This document shows, piece after piece, positions 63,315 to 64,000 of a DNA stretch of 64,000 bases. Position numbers and translations under genes: made by a program. The notes below the pieces were generated by a model. It worked only from the letters and a program-made list of their open reading frames with translations. It had not been told where the DNA came from and did not search any database. The stretch is taken from positions 1-64,000 of the forward strand of contig NZ_JAAXPW010000008.1 in assembly GCF_012396605.1 (NCBI RefSeq). The letters run 5' to 3'. How positions within the stretch are numbered: the stretch's first letter is position 1; each line of letters starts with the position of its first letter. The stretch is from Ureibacillus thermosphaericus (lineage in GTDB: Bacteria > Bacillota > Bacilli > Bacillales_A > Planococcaceae).

Positions 63315-63869
63315 GTGTTTAAACTGATACAGATTAGAGTAGATCACGCTGAACAATTAGAACGACTTTTTTCAATCGCGCCAAAAGAAGCAAAAATTAT
63401 TTTATGGAGAGGGATAAACCGTGCTGCCACTGCAGCTAGGACAAGAGCAAGTGTTAGTATACGAGCTCGATATATTATAAAAGCTGCTGATATTAAACGT
63501 AGAATTAAAATCCGAAAAGCTACTGCTAGTCATTTATCAGCACAGTTACGAGCAAGCGGACCTGTCACACCACTACTAAAATTTGATGTAACACCTAAAT
63601 TTCCTGATATTATGCCGGTTCATGCTAGAGTGTTGAAAAGTTCAACAAAAAAACCGATCCGATCAGGTTTTGTTACACGAACAAAGAAAAATTATGTAAA
63701 TGTGTTTACAAGAGTTGGTCAAAGTCGTTATCCAATCCAAGGACATTTTGGTCCATCCATAGCTCAAATGATGGGTCACGAAGAACCTTTAAATGATATT
63801 ATCACTCGAGCACAAGAAATATTAGACAAACGTCTAGAACATGAACTATCTAGGCTACTTTGGGGGTAA
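63315..63869 (+). CDS. Minor tail protein (lambda gpZ-like)
   Basis: A 184-residue basic protein with the Minor_tail_Z pattern: RGINRAATAARTRASVSIRARYIIKAADIKRRIKI near residues 32-66. GTG start directly after the preceding stop codon. Confidence 0.75.
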   Translation: MFKLIQIRVDHAEQLERLFSIAPKEAKIILWRGINRAATAARTRASVSIRARYIIKAADIKRRIKIRKATASHLSAQLRASGPVTPLLKFDVTPKFPDIMPVHARVLKSSTKKPIRSGFVTRTKKNYVNVFTRVGQSRYPIQGHFGPSIAQMMGHEEPLNDIITRAQEILDKRLEHELSRLLWG

Positions 63870-63875
63870 CAATTA

Positions 63876-64000
63876 ATGCATGATAATACACCTTTAGCGA
63901 TGGTTTCGGCCATTGCTTCTTTTTTACAAGAAAACTTAAAAGACATGAGATTTCCATCAAAAAATGGTATTGAAAAAACGGTTACTGTTCATAAAGGTTA
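63876..64000 (+). CDS. Tail protein, N-terminal fragment (cut by window edge)
   Basis: An ORF starting MHDNTPLAMVSAIASFLQENL with GGGGGTAAC before ATG. It runs off the right edge after 41 codons. Position fits a lambda gpU-like tail terminator. Confidence 0.6.
   Translation, partial: MHDNTPLAMVSAIASFLQENLKDMRFPSKNGIEKTVTVHKG

Larger units (their letters stand above)
38640..64000. mobile_element. Prophage, lambda-type siphophage, continues past the right edge
   Basis: A contiguous block with integrase, immunity region, early replication genes, ArpU late regulator, cos-like region and terminase-portal-protease-decoration-capsid order. The head genes match the lambda A-W-B-C-D-E order rather than the HK97-type common in Bacillus. 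More than 25 kb is visible. Confidence 0.95.

Overview
The window comes from a low-GC, endospore-forming Bacillales bacterium, most likely a Lysinibacillus/Ureibacillus-type member of the Planococcaceae. Clues are AT-rich DNA with AGGAGG-type ribosome binding sites, a CotD-like spore coat protein, a meso-diaminopimelate dehydrogenase, the Bacillus gene order ccdA-yneI-yneJ-yneK leading towards acnA and yneP, and a Firmicute T-box leader on the branched-chain amino acid genes. The genus is an inference; the window holds no rRNA or tRNA gene to test it.

Bases 1 to 38,640 are chromosomal. The window opens on the last ~120 bases of a group II intron. It continues with single-gene units: an SDR oxidoreductase, an AhpD-like protein, a TelA/YaaN protein, cotD, an HSL-type esterase, rarD, a GIY-YIG protein, the ccdA-yneI-yneJ cluster, yneK, a DUF1659/DUF2922/YvrJ trio, a Sco1-like lipoprotein, a MetI-like enzyme and a lysozyme-fold protein. 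From 13.7 to 24.3 kb lies the complete ilvD-[T-box]-ilvB-ilvN-ilvC-leuA-leuB-leuC-leuD set, with a cre-like site upstream of the ilvD promoter. Then come a C39-like lipoprotein, a dynamin-like GTPase, YfkAB radical SAM, a large beta-helix protein, highly expressed acnA (aconitase) followed by an unusual 21-bp-period repeat array, ddh, and small membrane/cytosolic genes.

At about 38,640 a prophage interrupts the yneP-type acyl-CoA thioesterase gene after its first ~30 codons and runs past the right edge. Its layout is: leftward lysogeny genes (integrase, ImmA-type peptidase behind a perfect LexA box, a HipA-like kinase/DUF3037 pair, a lipoprotein, a tail-anchored protein, repressor); divergent control region with AACAC-N5-GTGTT operators; rightward early genes (Cro, XRE protein, ORF6N antirepressor, DnaD-like replication protein, many tiny ORFs); xtrA; an inserted three-gene cassette; arpU; a second tyrosine recombinase; a cos-like region; and a lambda-type head module (Nu1-like TerS, gpA TerL, gpW-like, gpB portal, ClpP-fold protease with nested scaffold, gpD, gpE, tail-joining genes).

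The best candidates for something undescribed are: (1) the 52.4-54.1 kb cassette, a STAS-fused GHKL ATPase, a free STAS-like (DUF4325) protein and a PIN-domain nuclease, translationally coupled, behind an SD-sequestering hairpin and closed by its own terminator; this looks like a partner-switching module wired to a nuclease; (2) a highly structured, locally GC-rich non-coding RNA candidate at 46.6-46.83 kb; (3) the HipA-like kinase/DUF3037 pair in the lysogeny region; (4) the 21-bp periodic array after acnA.
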